DNA from: Rhodobacter sp. Har01
GTDB lineage: Bacteria > Pseudomonadota > Alphaproteobacteria > Rhodobacterales > Rhodobacteraceae
Length of the DNA stretch: 64,000 nt
Assembly: GCF_020564565.1 (NCBI RefSeq)
Contig: NZ_JAJCTD010000002.1
Span: 1 to 64,000, forward strand
Direction of reading: 5' to 3'
A program made the translations under genes and the position numbers. The notes beneath the pieces were generated by a model. The model did not search any database. It was not told the DNA's origin and was given only the letters and a program-made list of their open reading frames with translations. Shown one piece after another: positions 47,925 to 56,252 of this stretch. How positions within the stretch are numbered: the first letter of the stretch is position 1; each line of letters starts with the position of its first letter.

Positions 47925-50900
47925 TCAGGCGACCAGGGCCTCGGCCTTCTTGAGATCGACGCTGACCAACTGGCTGACGCCCTGTTCGGCCATGGTCACA
48001 CCGAACAGCCGGTCCATCCGGGCCATCGTCACCGCGTGGTGGGTGATGACCAGGAACCGCGTCTCGGTGCGCCGGGTCATCTCGTCCAGCATGTCGCAGA
48101 ACCGGGTCACGTTGGCATCGTCCAGGGGCGCGTCCACCTCGTCCAGCACGCAGATCGGCGCGGGGTTGGCCAGGAACACGCCGAAGATCAGCGCCAGCGC
48201 GGTCAGCGTCTGCTCGCCGCCCGACAGCAGGCTCAGCGTCGCCAGCCGCTTGCCGGGGGGCTGGCACATGATCTCAAGCCCGGCCTCCAGCGGATCGTCG
48301 GATTCCACCAGGACCAGCCGCGCCTCGCCACCGCCGAACAGGTGGGTGAACAGCGCGGCGAAGTTGGTGTTGACCTGCTCGAAGGCCGTCAGCAGCCGCT
48401 CGCGGCCTTCCTTGTTCAGCCCGGCGATGCCGGCGCGCAGCTTCTTGACCGCTTCTTCCAGGTCGGCCTTTTCCTTGGCCAAGGCGTCGTATTCCGCCTC
48501 GACCGCCTTGGCGTCTTCCTCGGCCCGCAGGTTCACCGCGCCCAAGGCCTCGCGCTGGCGCTTGAGGCGGTTGACGTCGTGTTCCAGCGTCTCCGCATCC
48601 GGCATCCTGTCGGGATCGCTGCGCAGCGAAACCAGCAGTTCCTGCGGCGTGCGGTCGGCCTCTACGGCAATCCGCTCGGCCGCCGCCGCAACCGCCTCGC
48701 GCGCCGCATCTACCCGCGCCTCGGCCCGGGCCTTGCCTTCCCGCGCCTCGCCGGCCGCGCGTTCGGCCTCGCGCTCGGCCATCTGCGCGTCACGCAGCCC
48801 GCCTTCGGCCGCCGCCAGAACCTCTGCCGCAACCCGTCGCCGCGCCTCGGCCGCCTCGATCGCCTCGCCCAATTCCTCGCGCTTTTCAGCAATCTCCTCC
48901 GGCGCCGCCGAAGCCTCCTCCAACTCCGCCTCCGCCGCGGCCCGGCGCTCGGCCAGTTCGGCGCTGCGGCGTTCCGCCGTCTCCAGACGGTGCTTCCAGC
49001 CCGACAGTTCCTTCGTCGCCTCCTGCCGGCGCCGCACCCGCGCCTCGCCCTCGCGGCGCACTTCATCGTGCGCGCTGCGCCGGGTCAGCATGGCGATCCG
49101 CGCCGCTTCGACGGTGATCTTTGCCGCCTCGACCGCGCCACGCGCGGCGTCCAGATCGCCCAGATCCTTCGCCGCCGCCTCGGCCTCGCGCGCGCGGCCC
49201 CGCGCCGCCATCGCCTCATCCTCGAACCGCGAAACCGAGGCCCGTGCGGCCTCAAGCTTGCCGCCCGCCAGCGCCCGGTCGGCCTCGGCCCGAGACAGCG
49301 CCCGGTCCGCCTCTGTCACCCGCTGATCCGCCGCCCGCCGCGCCTCGCGCGCCATCTGATCGGCCCGCGCCAGATCGGACAGCCGCGCCTGCAGCACCTC
49401 ATGCGCCCCGCGCGCCCCTTCGGCCCGCGCCTCGGCCTCGTTCAACTCGCCCTTCAGCCGCTGCAGCCGGTTCAATTGCTGCAACCGCAAAGCCGCCGCT
49501 GAAGGAGCATCCTCGGCGCCCGACCGGAACCCGTCCCAGCGCCACAGGTCGCCCTCCAGCGACACCAGCCGCTGGCCCGGCTTCAGCGCCTCCTGAAGCT
49601 GAAAACCCTTTTCGCGGGTCACGATGCCGATCTGCGACAGCCGCCGCGCCAAGACCGCCGGCGCCTCGACGAACCCCGCCAGGGCCTCGGCCCCCGCGGG
49701 CAGACCCTGCGGCGCGAGATAGGGCTCCAGAAGCCCCCAGCCCGACCGCACCCCCGCCGCCACCTCGGGCGCCCGCAGATCGTCGGCCAGGGCCGCGCCC
49801 AGCGCCTTTTCATAGCCCGGCACAACCACCAGCCGGTCCAGAACCTGATGCCCGGCCTGCGCCTCGCGGTCCACCAGCCGGGCCAGCGCCGCCGCCTCGG
49901 CTCGCAGCGCCGAGGCCTCGCCCTCGGCCTCGGAGCGTGCCCCGCGCGCCTCGGCCTCGCGGCCCTGGGCCTCGGCCCGGGCCACCTCGGCGGCCTCCAG
50001 CGCCGCCTCGGTGCGCTCGGCCAGTTCGGCCGCCGACTCGCGGGCCTCTTCGGCGGCCGCAAAGGTCTCTTCCAGCGCCGCGACCTGTTCCTCCGCGGCC
50101 CCGACTGCCGCCCGCGCCTGCGCCGCCGCCGCTTCGGCCCGGTCCACCCCGGCCAAGGTCTCGGCCAGAAGCCGCGCCGCCGACTGGTGCCGCGCCGACA
50201 GGCGCGCGGCATCTTCGGTCGCCTCGGACAGCGATGTCTCGCGGTCGGTCAGGATCGCTCCCGCCTCGCGCGCGGCCTCGACCGCTTCGGCCAGCCGGTC
50301 GTCGTGCCCCTCATGCGCGCGGGCGACCTGCTCGATCTCCCATTCCAGACGCTCGATCACCTCGCCCGCGTCGCGGTTCAGCCCCGCCTCGCGCTCCATG
50401 TCGGCGCCCAGTTGCGCCACCCGGCCGCGCAGCGTCTCGATCAGCGCCAGCGCGCGGGCCTCCTGATCGCCCAGCGCCTCGCGCTGCAAGACCAGCCGCT
50501 GCAGCACCGCCGAGGCAATCGCCTCTTCCTCGCGCTTCGGCGGCAGGGCCTCTTCGGCCGCCTCGCGCGCATGCCCGGCCCCCCGCGCCGCCGCCTCGGC
50601 CTGGCTTGCCGCAATCAGCCGCTCGCGCAAGGCCGCCTCGGCCTGCCCCCGCGCCTCATCCGCCTCGCGCCAGCGGCGATACAGCAGCGTGCCCTCGGCC
50701 TTGCGCAATTCCTCGGAAATCTCGCGATAGCGCGCGGCCTGCTTCGCCTGCCGCGTCAGCACGCTGAGTTGCTGCGCCATCTGCTCCAGCACATCATCGA
50801 CCCGCAGCAGGTTCTGCTCGGTCGCCTGCAGCTTCAACTCGGCCTCATGCCGCCGGGCATAAAGGCCCGAGATTCCCGCCGCCTCTTCCAGCACGCGCCG

Positions 50901-51380
50901 CCGCGCTTTCGGCTTGGCGTTGATCAGTTCGGAAATCTGCCCCTGCCGCACCAGCGCCGGGCTGTGCGAGCCGGTCGAGGCATCGGCGAACAGCATCTGC
51001 ACGTCGCGCGCGCGCACCTCTTTCGCGTTGGCCCGGTAGGCCGATCCAGCATCGCGGGTGATCCGCCTCACGATCTCAATCTGGTCGGCGTCGTTGAAGC
51101 CGCTCGGCGCCAGCCGGTCGGCGTTGTCGATCACCAGCGCGACCTCGGCAAAGTTCCGCGCCGTTCGCGTGGCGGCGCCGTTGAAGATCACGTCTTCCAT
51201 GCCGCCGCCGCGCATTGCCGTGGGGCGATTCTCACCCATCACCCACCGCAGGGCCTCCAGCAGGTTGGACTTGCCGCAGCCGTTCGGGCCGACCACCCCG
51301 GTCAGCCCGTCATGAATCACCAGATCTGTCGGGTCCACAAAGGACTTGAACCCGTTCAGCCGCAGCTTGGTGAAACGCAC
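47925..51380 (-). CDS. smc: Chromosome segregation protein SMC
   Basis: Condensin ATPase that organises and segregates the chromosome with ScpA and ScpB. The 1151 residues have Walker A GPNGCGKSN (31-39) and a long Ala/Glu/Arg-rich coiled coil. The hinge lies near residues 500-660 (VVPGYEKALGAALADDL). A second coiled coil follows, then the C-terminal ABC half with LSLLSGGEQTLTALALIFG and Walker B CVLDEVDAPLDD. The start is GTG preceded by GAGAGGGACAG. scpA and scpB are not in this window. Confidence 0.97.
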   Translation of the reverse strand: MRFTKLRLNGFKSFVDPTDLVIHDGLTGVVGPNGCGKSNLLEALRWVMGENRPTAMRGGGMEDVIFNGAATRTARNFAEVALVIDNADRLAPSGFNDADQIEIVRRITRDAGSAYRANAKEVRARDVQMLFADASTGSHSPALVRQGQISELINAKPKARRRVLEEAAGISGLYARRHEAELKLQATEQNLLRVDDVLEQMAQQLSVLTRQAKQAARYREISEELRKAEGTLLYRRWREADEARGQAEAALRERLIAASQAEAAARGAGHAREAAEEALPPKREEEAIASAVLQRLVLQREALGDQEARALALIETLRGRVAQLGADMEREAGLNRDAGEVIERLEWEIEQVARAHEGHDDRLAEAVEAAREAGAILTDRETSLSEATEDAARLSARHQSAARLLAETLAGVDRAEAAAAQARAAVGAAEEQVAALEETFAAAEEARESAAELAERTEAALEAAEVARAEAQGREAEARGARSEAEGEASALRAEAAALARLVDREAQAGHQVLDRLVVVPGYEKALGAALADDLRAPEVAAGVRSGWGLLEPYLAPQGLPAGAEALAGFVEAPAVLARRLSQIGIVTREKGFQLQEALKPGQRLVSLEGDLWRWDGFRSGAEDAPSAAALRLQQLNRLQRLKGELNEAEARAEGARGAHEVLQARLSDLARADQMAREARRAADQRVTEADRALSRAEADRALAGGKLEAARASVSRFEDEAMAARGRAREAEAAAKDLGDLDAARGAVEAAKITVEAARIAMLTRRSAHDEVRREGEARVRRRQEATKELSGWKHRLETAERRSAELAERRAAAEAELEEASAAPEEIAEKREELGEAIEAAEARRRVAAEVLAAAEGGLRDAQMAEREAERAAGEAREGKARAEARVDAAREAVAAAAERIAVEADRTPQELLVSLRSDPDRMPDAETLEHDVNRLKRQREALGAVNLRAEEDAKAVEAEYDALAKEKADLEEAVKKLRAGIAGLNKEGRERLLTAFEQVNTNFAALFTHLFGGGEARLVLVESDDPLEAGLEIMCQPPGKRLATLSLLSGGEQTLTALALIFGVFLANPAPICVLDEVDAPLDDANVTRFCDMLDEMTRRTETRFLVITHHAVTMARMDRLFGVTMAEQGVSQLVSVDLKKAEALVA

Positions 51381-51562
51381 CTGTCCCTCTCGACTCGCAT
51401 GGTCCCCATCGTCGGGGAATCCGGCCCCAAGTCAACCACCCCGGCCCTATCCATGGCGGCTTTCCTCTCCTTATCCCCAACATCTTGCGACACCCGCCGG
51501 GCTGCATCACCTGTTGCGCCAAAGCCGAATCCGTCGTCCCATGGCCGCACAGGAGGCCCGCC

Positions 51563-51949
51563 ATGACACCCCCCTTCACCGGCCGCTGCCTTTGCGGCGG
51601 CGTCACTTACCGCTGTACCGCCGCGCCCCTGTGGTCGGCGCACTGCCATTGCGAGTCGTGCCGGCGTGCCACCGCCTCGGCCTTCACCAGCTTCTTCGGC
51701 ATTACCGACGGCCAATGGTCCTGGACCGGCGCGCCCCCTGCGACCTACGCCAGCAGCCCCGGGGTCTGGCGCGACTTCTGCCCGACCTGCGGCACCCAGA
51801 TGGCCTACCGCAGCAGTCGCTATCCCGGCGAATGCCATTTCTACGCCGCCACGCTGGATGACCCCAGGGCCTACAGCCCGCAATACCACGTCCACACCAA
51901 TGAGATGCTGCCCTGGCTGCACCTGTCCGACGGGCTGCCCCGGAAATGA
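51563..51949 (+). CDS. GFA-family zinc-binding protein (glutathione-dependent formaldehyde-activating type)
   Basis: A 128-residue protein of the GFA/CENP-V fold. The zinc cysteines are visible as GRCLCGGVTY, HCHCESCRRATASAF and FCPTCGTQM. Members are often listed as formaldehyde-activating, but most have unknown substrates. AGGAGG lies before the ATG at good spacing; a longer frame from 51485 lacks a ribosome site. It is first of three overlapping genes with the GNAT and flavin-reductase genes, and divergent from smc. Confidence 0.88.
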   Translation: MTPPFTGRCLCGGVTYRCTAAPLWSAHCHCESCRRATASAFTSFFGITDGQWSWTGAPPATYASSPGVWRDFCPTCGTQMAYRSSRYPGECHFYAATLDDPRAYSPQYHVHTNEMLPWLHLSDGLPRK

Positions 51950-52425
51950 CGCCCTATCAATGCCTTGAGCCGTTCGACTGGGCCGCCCTGCTGGGCCTCA
52001 TCCAGTCCGAGTTCGCCGGGATGGAGGGCCGCATCGACCCGCCCTCCTCGGTCCACAGGCTGACGGCCGGGTCGCTTGCGGACCCCGGCATCGAGGTCTG
52101 GGCCATCGGCCACCCGCCCCTTGCCTGCGTGGTCCTGACCCCAAAGGACCACGCGTTGTATCTGGGCAAGCTGGCCGTCGCGCGCAGCCACCGCAGCCGG
52201 GGCCTTGCCCGGGCCCTGATCGACCTGGCCGAGACCCGCGCCCGTGCGCTGGGGTTGCCCGCGCTGGAATTGCAGACGCGCGTGGAACTTTTCGAAAACC
52301 ACTGCGTTTTCAAGGCGCTCGGCTTTGCCGAAACCGGCTGCACCGCGCACCCGGGCTATGCCCGCCCGACCTCGATCACCTTCCGCCGCCCCGTCAGGAC
52401 AGACCCGCCATGCTCACTCTCCTAG
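51946..52425 (+). CDS. GNAT-family N-acetyltransferase
   Basis: A 159-residue acetyltransferase-like protein. The acetyl-CoA loop is in YLGKLAVARSHRSRGLARALIDLAE (Q/RxxGxG/A-type, near residues 82-99). The C-terminal LFENHCVFKALGFAETG matches the family end. The acceptor is unknown. The ATG overlaps the GFA stop by four bases (ATGA) and the stop lies 16 bases inside the next gene, so all three are probably translated together. Confidence 0.85.
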   Translation: MTPYQCLEPFDWAALLGLIQSEFAGMEGRIDPPSSVHRLTAGSLADPGIEVWAIGHPPLACVVLTPKDHALYLGKLAVARSHRSRGLARALIDLAETRARALGLPALELQTRVELFENHCVFKALGFAETGCTAHPGYARPTSITFRRPVRTDPPCSLS

Positions 52426-52943
52426 GCATTCCCGGCGCCCTGCGTGCCGGTTCGACCAACCGCCTGCTGCTGGCCGAAGCCCGCCAGGCCTTCGGGCCGG
52501 CGACGCAGACCGAGGCCAACCTGCGGCTGCCGCTCTATGACGGAGACCTTGAGGCCGCCGATGGAATTCCCAAGGCCGTTCAAACCCTTGCCGACCAGAT
52601 CGCGGCGGCGGATGCGGTGGTGATCGCCTGCCCGGAATACAACAAGGCCCCGCCCGGCGTGGTGAAGAACGCGCTCGACTGGGTCAGCCGCACCAAGGGC
52701 GCGCCCTGGAAAGACAAGCCGGTCGCCCTGGTCTCGGCCGCCGATGGCCGCGGCGGCGGCGACCGTTCGCAGTTTGCCCTGCGGCTGATGTTGACGCCGT
52801 TCCATCCGCACCTGCTGACCGGCCCCGAGGTGCTGGTGGCCGACAGTTCCAACGCCTTCGACGCAGATGGCCGCCTGAAGGACGACCGCTACCGCAAGGC
52901 CCTGGCCGAGCTGATGCAGGCCCTGCGCGCCGCCGCCGGCTAG
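52410..52943 (+). CDS. NADPH-dependent FMN reductase-type flavoprotein
   Basis: A 177-residue flavodoxin-fold protein of the FMN reductase family. The FMN phosphate loop is GIPGALRAGSTNRLLLAE (about residues 6-23) and the second flavin site is ACPEYNKAPPGVVKNALDWVSR (about 74-95). It probably reduces FMN or a quinone-like compound with NAD(P)H. Its final TAG uses the palindrome CTAG that is also the stop of the opposing gene. Confidence 0.9.
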   Translation: MLTLLGIPGALRAGSTNRLLLAEARQAFGPATQTEANLRLPLYDGDLEAADGIPKAVQTLADQIAAADAVVIACPEYNKAPPGVVKNALDWVSRTKGAPWKDKPVALVSAADGRGGGDRSQFALRLMLTPFHPHLLTGPEVLVADSSNAFDADGRLKDDRYRKALAELMQALRAAAG

Positions 52944-55381
52944 GCCTTCACCCGCAGCCCCTTGGGGTCATACAAGGGCTCCAGGTGCACCTGCGCCGGC
53001 ACCCGTTCGCTGGCCACCTCAAGCTCGTAAGTGCCTGACAGGACGAAATCTTCCGTCACCCCCCCGGCCTGCCGCACATAGCCCATTCCGATGGATCTCC
53101 CCACCGTATGCCCGAACCCGCCAGACGACAGCCAGCCCACCCGCTGCCCGTCGCGGTAGATCGTCTCGCGGCCCAGCAGCACCACCTCGGGCGCGGCGGT
53201 GAAGGTCGCCAGACGCTTCTTCACCCCGCCCGCCAGTTGCGCCGCCACCGCCTCGCGCCCGATGAAGTCGACGTTCGATTTCATCTTGCAGGCCCAGGCC
53301 AGCCCCGCCTCGACCGGCGTATGGTCCGGCCCGATGTCGGCGCCCCAGGCGCGGTAGCCCTTCTCCAGCCGCAGCGTCTCGATCACCCTGTAGCCCGCGT
53401 TCACCAGCCCCAGGCCGCGCCCGGCCTGCATCAGCGCCTCGTAGACCGTCACCGCCACCTCGGTCGGCATGTGCAGTTCCCAGCCCAACTCGCCGACATA
53501 GGTCACCCGCAAGGCCAGCACCGGGCAGCCGGCGACCGAGATCGCCTTCGCCGTGCCGAAGGGGAACCGGTCGTTCGACAGATCGTCCGGGCAGACCCGG
53601 CCCAGGATTTCCCGCGCCTCCGGCCCCATCAGCGACAGCGCCGCGAACCCCGAGGTCACGTCCAGAAGCTGGCAATCCCCGCGCAAATGCCTGGAAATCC
53701 AGTCGAAATCATGCGTGGCAAAGCCGGTGCCGGTGACGATGTAGAACTCGTCCGCCGCCCGGCGCACCACGGTCAGGTCGCATTCGATGCCGCCCCTGGC
53801 ATTCAGCATCTGGGTATAGGTCAGGCTTCCCACAGCCCGGTCGACGTTCCCCGCCGCGATGCGGTTCAGGTCGCGTGCCGCCCCCGGCCCCTTCAGCACG
53901 AACTTGGCGAACGAGGTCTGGTCGATCAGCACCGCCGCCTCGCGGCACCCCTGGTGCTCGCGCCGCGCCGCGCCCCACCAGCCCGGCCGCTGATAGGAGT
54001 ATCGGTCCACCGGCTCTTCTCCCGCGGCGAGGTCGGCAAACCAGTTCGGCCGCTCCCAGCCCAGCTTTTCGCCGAAACAGGCCCCGGCGGCCTGCAGGTG
54101 GGCGTAAAGCGGGCTGCGCCGGGTCGGCCGGCAGGACCGCATTTCCTCGGACGGCCAGGCGATGGTGTAGTGCTTGCCATAGGCTTCCATCGTGCGGCTG
54201 CGCACCCAGTCCACCGACCGATGCACCCCGCCGAAACGGCGAATGTCCACCGGCCACAAATCGAAGGCCGGCTCGCCCTTGGCCACCCATTCCGCCAGCG
54301 CCATCCCGGCGCCGCCACCCGCGGCGATGCCAAAGGCATTGAACCCCGCGCCGACATAGAAATTCCGCAGCTCCGGCGCCTCGCCGAGAATGAAGTTGCC
54401 GTCCGGCGTGAAACTCTCCGGGCCGTTCAAGAGCTGCTTCACCCCCGCCCCCGCCAAAGCGGGCACCCGCGCGATGGCGTTCTCCATGAACTGCTCGTAG
54501 TGGTCCCAGTCCGGCGTCAGCGTCTCGAAGTGGAACCCCTCGGGAATGCCCTCTGCCGCCCAGGGCTTGGGGTTCGGCTCGTAGCCGCCCCAGACCAGAC
54601 CGCCCACCTCTTCCTTCCAGTAGGTCAGCCGGTCGGGGTCGCGCAAAGTGGGCAGCTTCGGTGTCACCCCTTCGATCCGCTCGGTGATCATGTATTGATG
54701 CTCGACGCTGACCAGCGGCACGTTCACCCCCACGGTCGCAGCAAGGGTCCGTGTCCATTGCCCGGCGCAGACCACGACCTTTTCGCAAGCGATGGTTCCG
54801 AAAGGCGTTTCCACCCCACGGATGCGGCCGTCCTCGACGATCACCCTCATCACCGGCGTGTCTTCGAAGATCTTGACCCCCGCCATCCGCGCCCCGCGCG
54901 CCAGGCTTTGGGTGATGTCCGAGGGGTTCGCCTGCCCGTCCGTCGGCAGGTAGGCCGCACCGACCACATCGTCGATGGTCATCAGGGGCCACAGATCCTG
55001 CGCCTCGCGCGGCGTCAGCAGGTGCATTTCCAGCCCGAAGCTGTGCGCCGTGGTGGCCTGCCGCTTGACCTCGGTCCAGCGTTCGGCGTTGCAGGCTAGC
55101 CGCAGACCGCCGTTCATCTTCCAGCCGGTCTGCAGGCCGGTCTCCTGTTCCAGCGTGCGGTACAGCGCCACCGAATGGCCCAGCAGCTGGGTGATGTTGG
55201 CCGAGGTGCGCAACTGCCCCACCAGGCCCGCGGCGTGGAAGGTGGTGCCGGAGGTCAGCTTCTTGCGTTCCAGCAGCACCGTGTCGGTCCAGCCCAGCTT
55301 GCCCAGGTGATAGGCGACCGAGCAGCCGACGATGCCCCCGCCGATGACCACGGCCTTGGCAGTGGAGGGAAGTTCAGCCAT
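52940..55381 (-). CDS. FAD-dependent, dimethylglycine/sarcosine-dehydrogenase-like oxidoreductase with GcvT domain
   Basis: An 813-residue fusion. The N-terminal FAD domain has VVIGGGIVGCSVAYHLGKLGW and GTTFHAAGL, whose His49 is where dimethylglycine dehydrogenases bind FAD covalently. A connecting domain follows, and from about residue 430 a GcvT-like aminomethyltransferase part that in relatives uses tetrahydrofolate to capture the methylene group. It would oxidatively demethylate an N-methyl compound and pass electrons to ETF. Its true substrate (dimethylglycine, sarcosine or another amine) is unproven. It ends the amine-transport operon and overlaps the kinase-like gene by eight bases. 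Confidence 0.9.
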   Translation of the reverse strand: MAELPSTAKAVVIGGGIVGCSVAYHLGKLGWTDTVLLERKKLTSGTTFHAAGLVGQLRTSANITQLLGHSVALYRTLEQETGLQTGWKMNGGLRLACNAERWTEVKRQATTAHSFGLEMHLLTPREAQDLWPLMTIDDVVGAAYLPTDGQANPSDITQSLARGARMAGVKIFEDTPVMRVIVEDGRIRGVETPFGTIACEKVVVCAGQWTRTLAATVGVNVPLVSVEHQYMITERIEGVTPKLPTLRDPDRLTYWKEEVGGLVWGGYEPNPKPWAAEGIPEGFHFETLTPDWDHYEQFMENAIARVPALAGAGVKQLLNGPESFTPDGNFILGEAPELRNFYVGAGFNAFGIAAGGGAGMALAEWVAKGEPAFDLWPVDIRRFGGVHRSVDWVRSRTMEAYGKHYTIAWPSEEMRSCRPTRRSPLYAHLQAAGACFGEKLGWERPNWFADLAAGEEPVDRYSYQRPGWWGAARREHQGCREAAVLIDQTSFAKFVLKGPGAARDLNRIAAGNVDRAVGSLTYTQMLNARGGIECDLTVVRRAADEFYIVTGTGFATHDFDWISRHLRGDCQLLDVTSGFAALSLMGPEAREILGRVCPDDLSNDRFPFGTAKAISVAGCPVLALRVTYVGELGWELHMPTEVAVTVYEALMQAGRGLGLVNAGYRVIETLRLEKGYRAWGADIGPDHTPVEAGLAWACKMKSNVDFIGREAVAAQLAGGVKKRLATFTAAPEVVLLGRETIYRDGQRVGWLSSGGFGHTVGRSIGMGYVRQAGGVTEDFVLSGTYELEVASERVPAQVHLEPLYDPKGLRVKA

Positions 55382-56252
55382 GGGAATCCTCGAAGGCGGC
55401 CAGCGCCGCATGGTAGGTGTCCAGGTTGGTGGCCGTATAGGCCGCGAAATCGAAGTCGAGTTCCGAGTGAATCTCGGAAACCATGCTCCACATGGTCTCG
55501 CGCAGCGCCGCCCCGGCCTTCATCGCCCGATAGGCCCGCCAGAGGGCGGCATCCGGGTCGCGGCCGAAATGGGTGGCCAGCATCCAGGCCTCGTCGTCGG
55601 GCGTCAGGCCGTTGTTGGCGGCCAGGCCGCCCAGGTCGAAGAGGGGCGAGTTGAAGCCGGCATAGTCCCAGTCGATCAGCCACAGCCTCTGGCCGTCGTG
55701 CAGGAAATTCGCCGGAAGCAGGTCGTTGTGCCCGAAGACCAGTTCGATCGGCCCAACCGCAGCCTCGAGACGGGCGGCTTCGTCCAAGAGGCCCGGGATC
55801 AAGGCCAGATGCCGCGACCCGCCGTCGCGCAGCGTGCCGGCATAGTCGCGCAGGACGTGGAACACCCAGAACATCAGCGCCGGGCCGCGGAGGAACCGGG
55901 GGATGTCGCGATGCGCCCGCCCCACCAGCGCCAGCGCCTCGGCCAGCATCGGCCGCTGGCGCAAGTCTTCGGCGGCCAGTGTCCGCCCCTCGACAAAGTC
56001 GATCACCAGTGCGCCCGGTTCATGGTGCAGCACCGCCGGAGAGACCCCGGCCGCAAAGGCCGCCTTCGACGCCGCCAACTCGTTGAACCGCAGGATCTGG
56101 TGCACCGGAATGTCGTCGCCGATCCGCACCACGGCCCGCCGCGCGCCATCCTGCACCACGAAGTTGCGGTTGGTGATGCCGCCGCCCAGGGGTTCGATCC
56201 GCACCCGCCCGGTCCAGCACGACAGCCCGCGCACCTTGTCTTCCGGCGTCAT
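55374..56252 (-). CDS. Choline/ethanolamine-kinase-like phosphotransferase (APH fold)
   Basis: A 292-residue APH-fold protein with GGITNRNFVVQDG in the nucleotide loop, the catalytic motif HNDLLPANFLHDG (Brenner's motif), and the magnesium motif LIDWDYAGFNSPLFDLGGLA. Its spacing and DWDYAG form resemble choline and ethanolamine kinases more than aminoglycoside kinases. GGAGGGCGGG precedes the ATG. The gene overlaps the permease stop by four bases and the demethylase start by eight. The substrate could be choline, a related amino alcohol or an unknown compound. Confidence 0.85.
   Translation of the reverse strand: MTPEDKVRGLSCWTGRVRIEPLGGGITNRNFVVQDGARRAVVRIGDDIPVHQILRFNELAASKAAFAAGVSPAVLHHEPGALVIDFVEGRTLAAEDLRQRPMLAEALALVGRAHRDIPRFLRGPALMFWVFHVLRDYAGTLRDGGSRHLALIPGLLDEAARLEAAVGPIELVFGHNDLLPANFLHDGQRLWLIDWDYAGFNSPLFDLGGLAANNGLTPDDEAWMLATHFGRDPDAALWRAYRAMKAGAALRETMWSMVSEIHSELDFDFAAYTATNLDTYHAALAAFEDSHG

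Noticed and set aside
48700..50700. Repeats or CRISPR-like array in the smc region
   Set aside because: The apparent repetition is Ala/Glu/Arg-rich coiled-coil coding sequence with irregular spacing; no constant repeat and spacer lengths.
49121..50767. A Pro/Arg/Ala-rich open frame of 548 codons opposite the smc coiled coil
   Set aside because: Its composition follows from the repeated Ala/Glu/Arg codons of the SMC coiled coil read backwards; nothing suggests a real protein.
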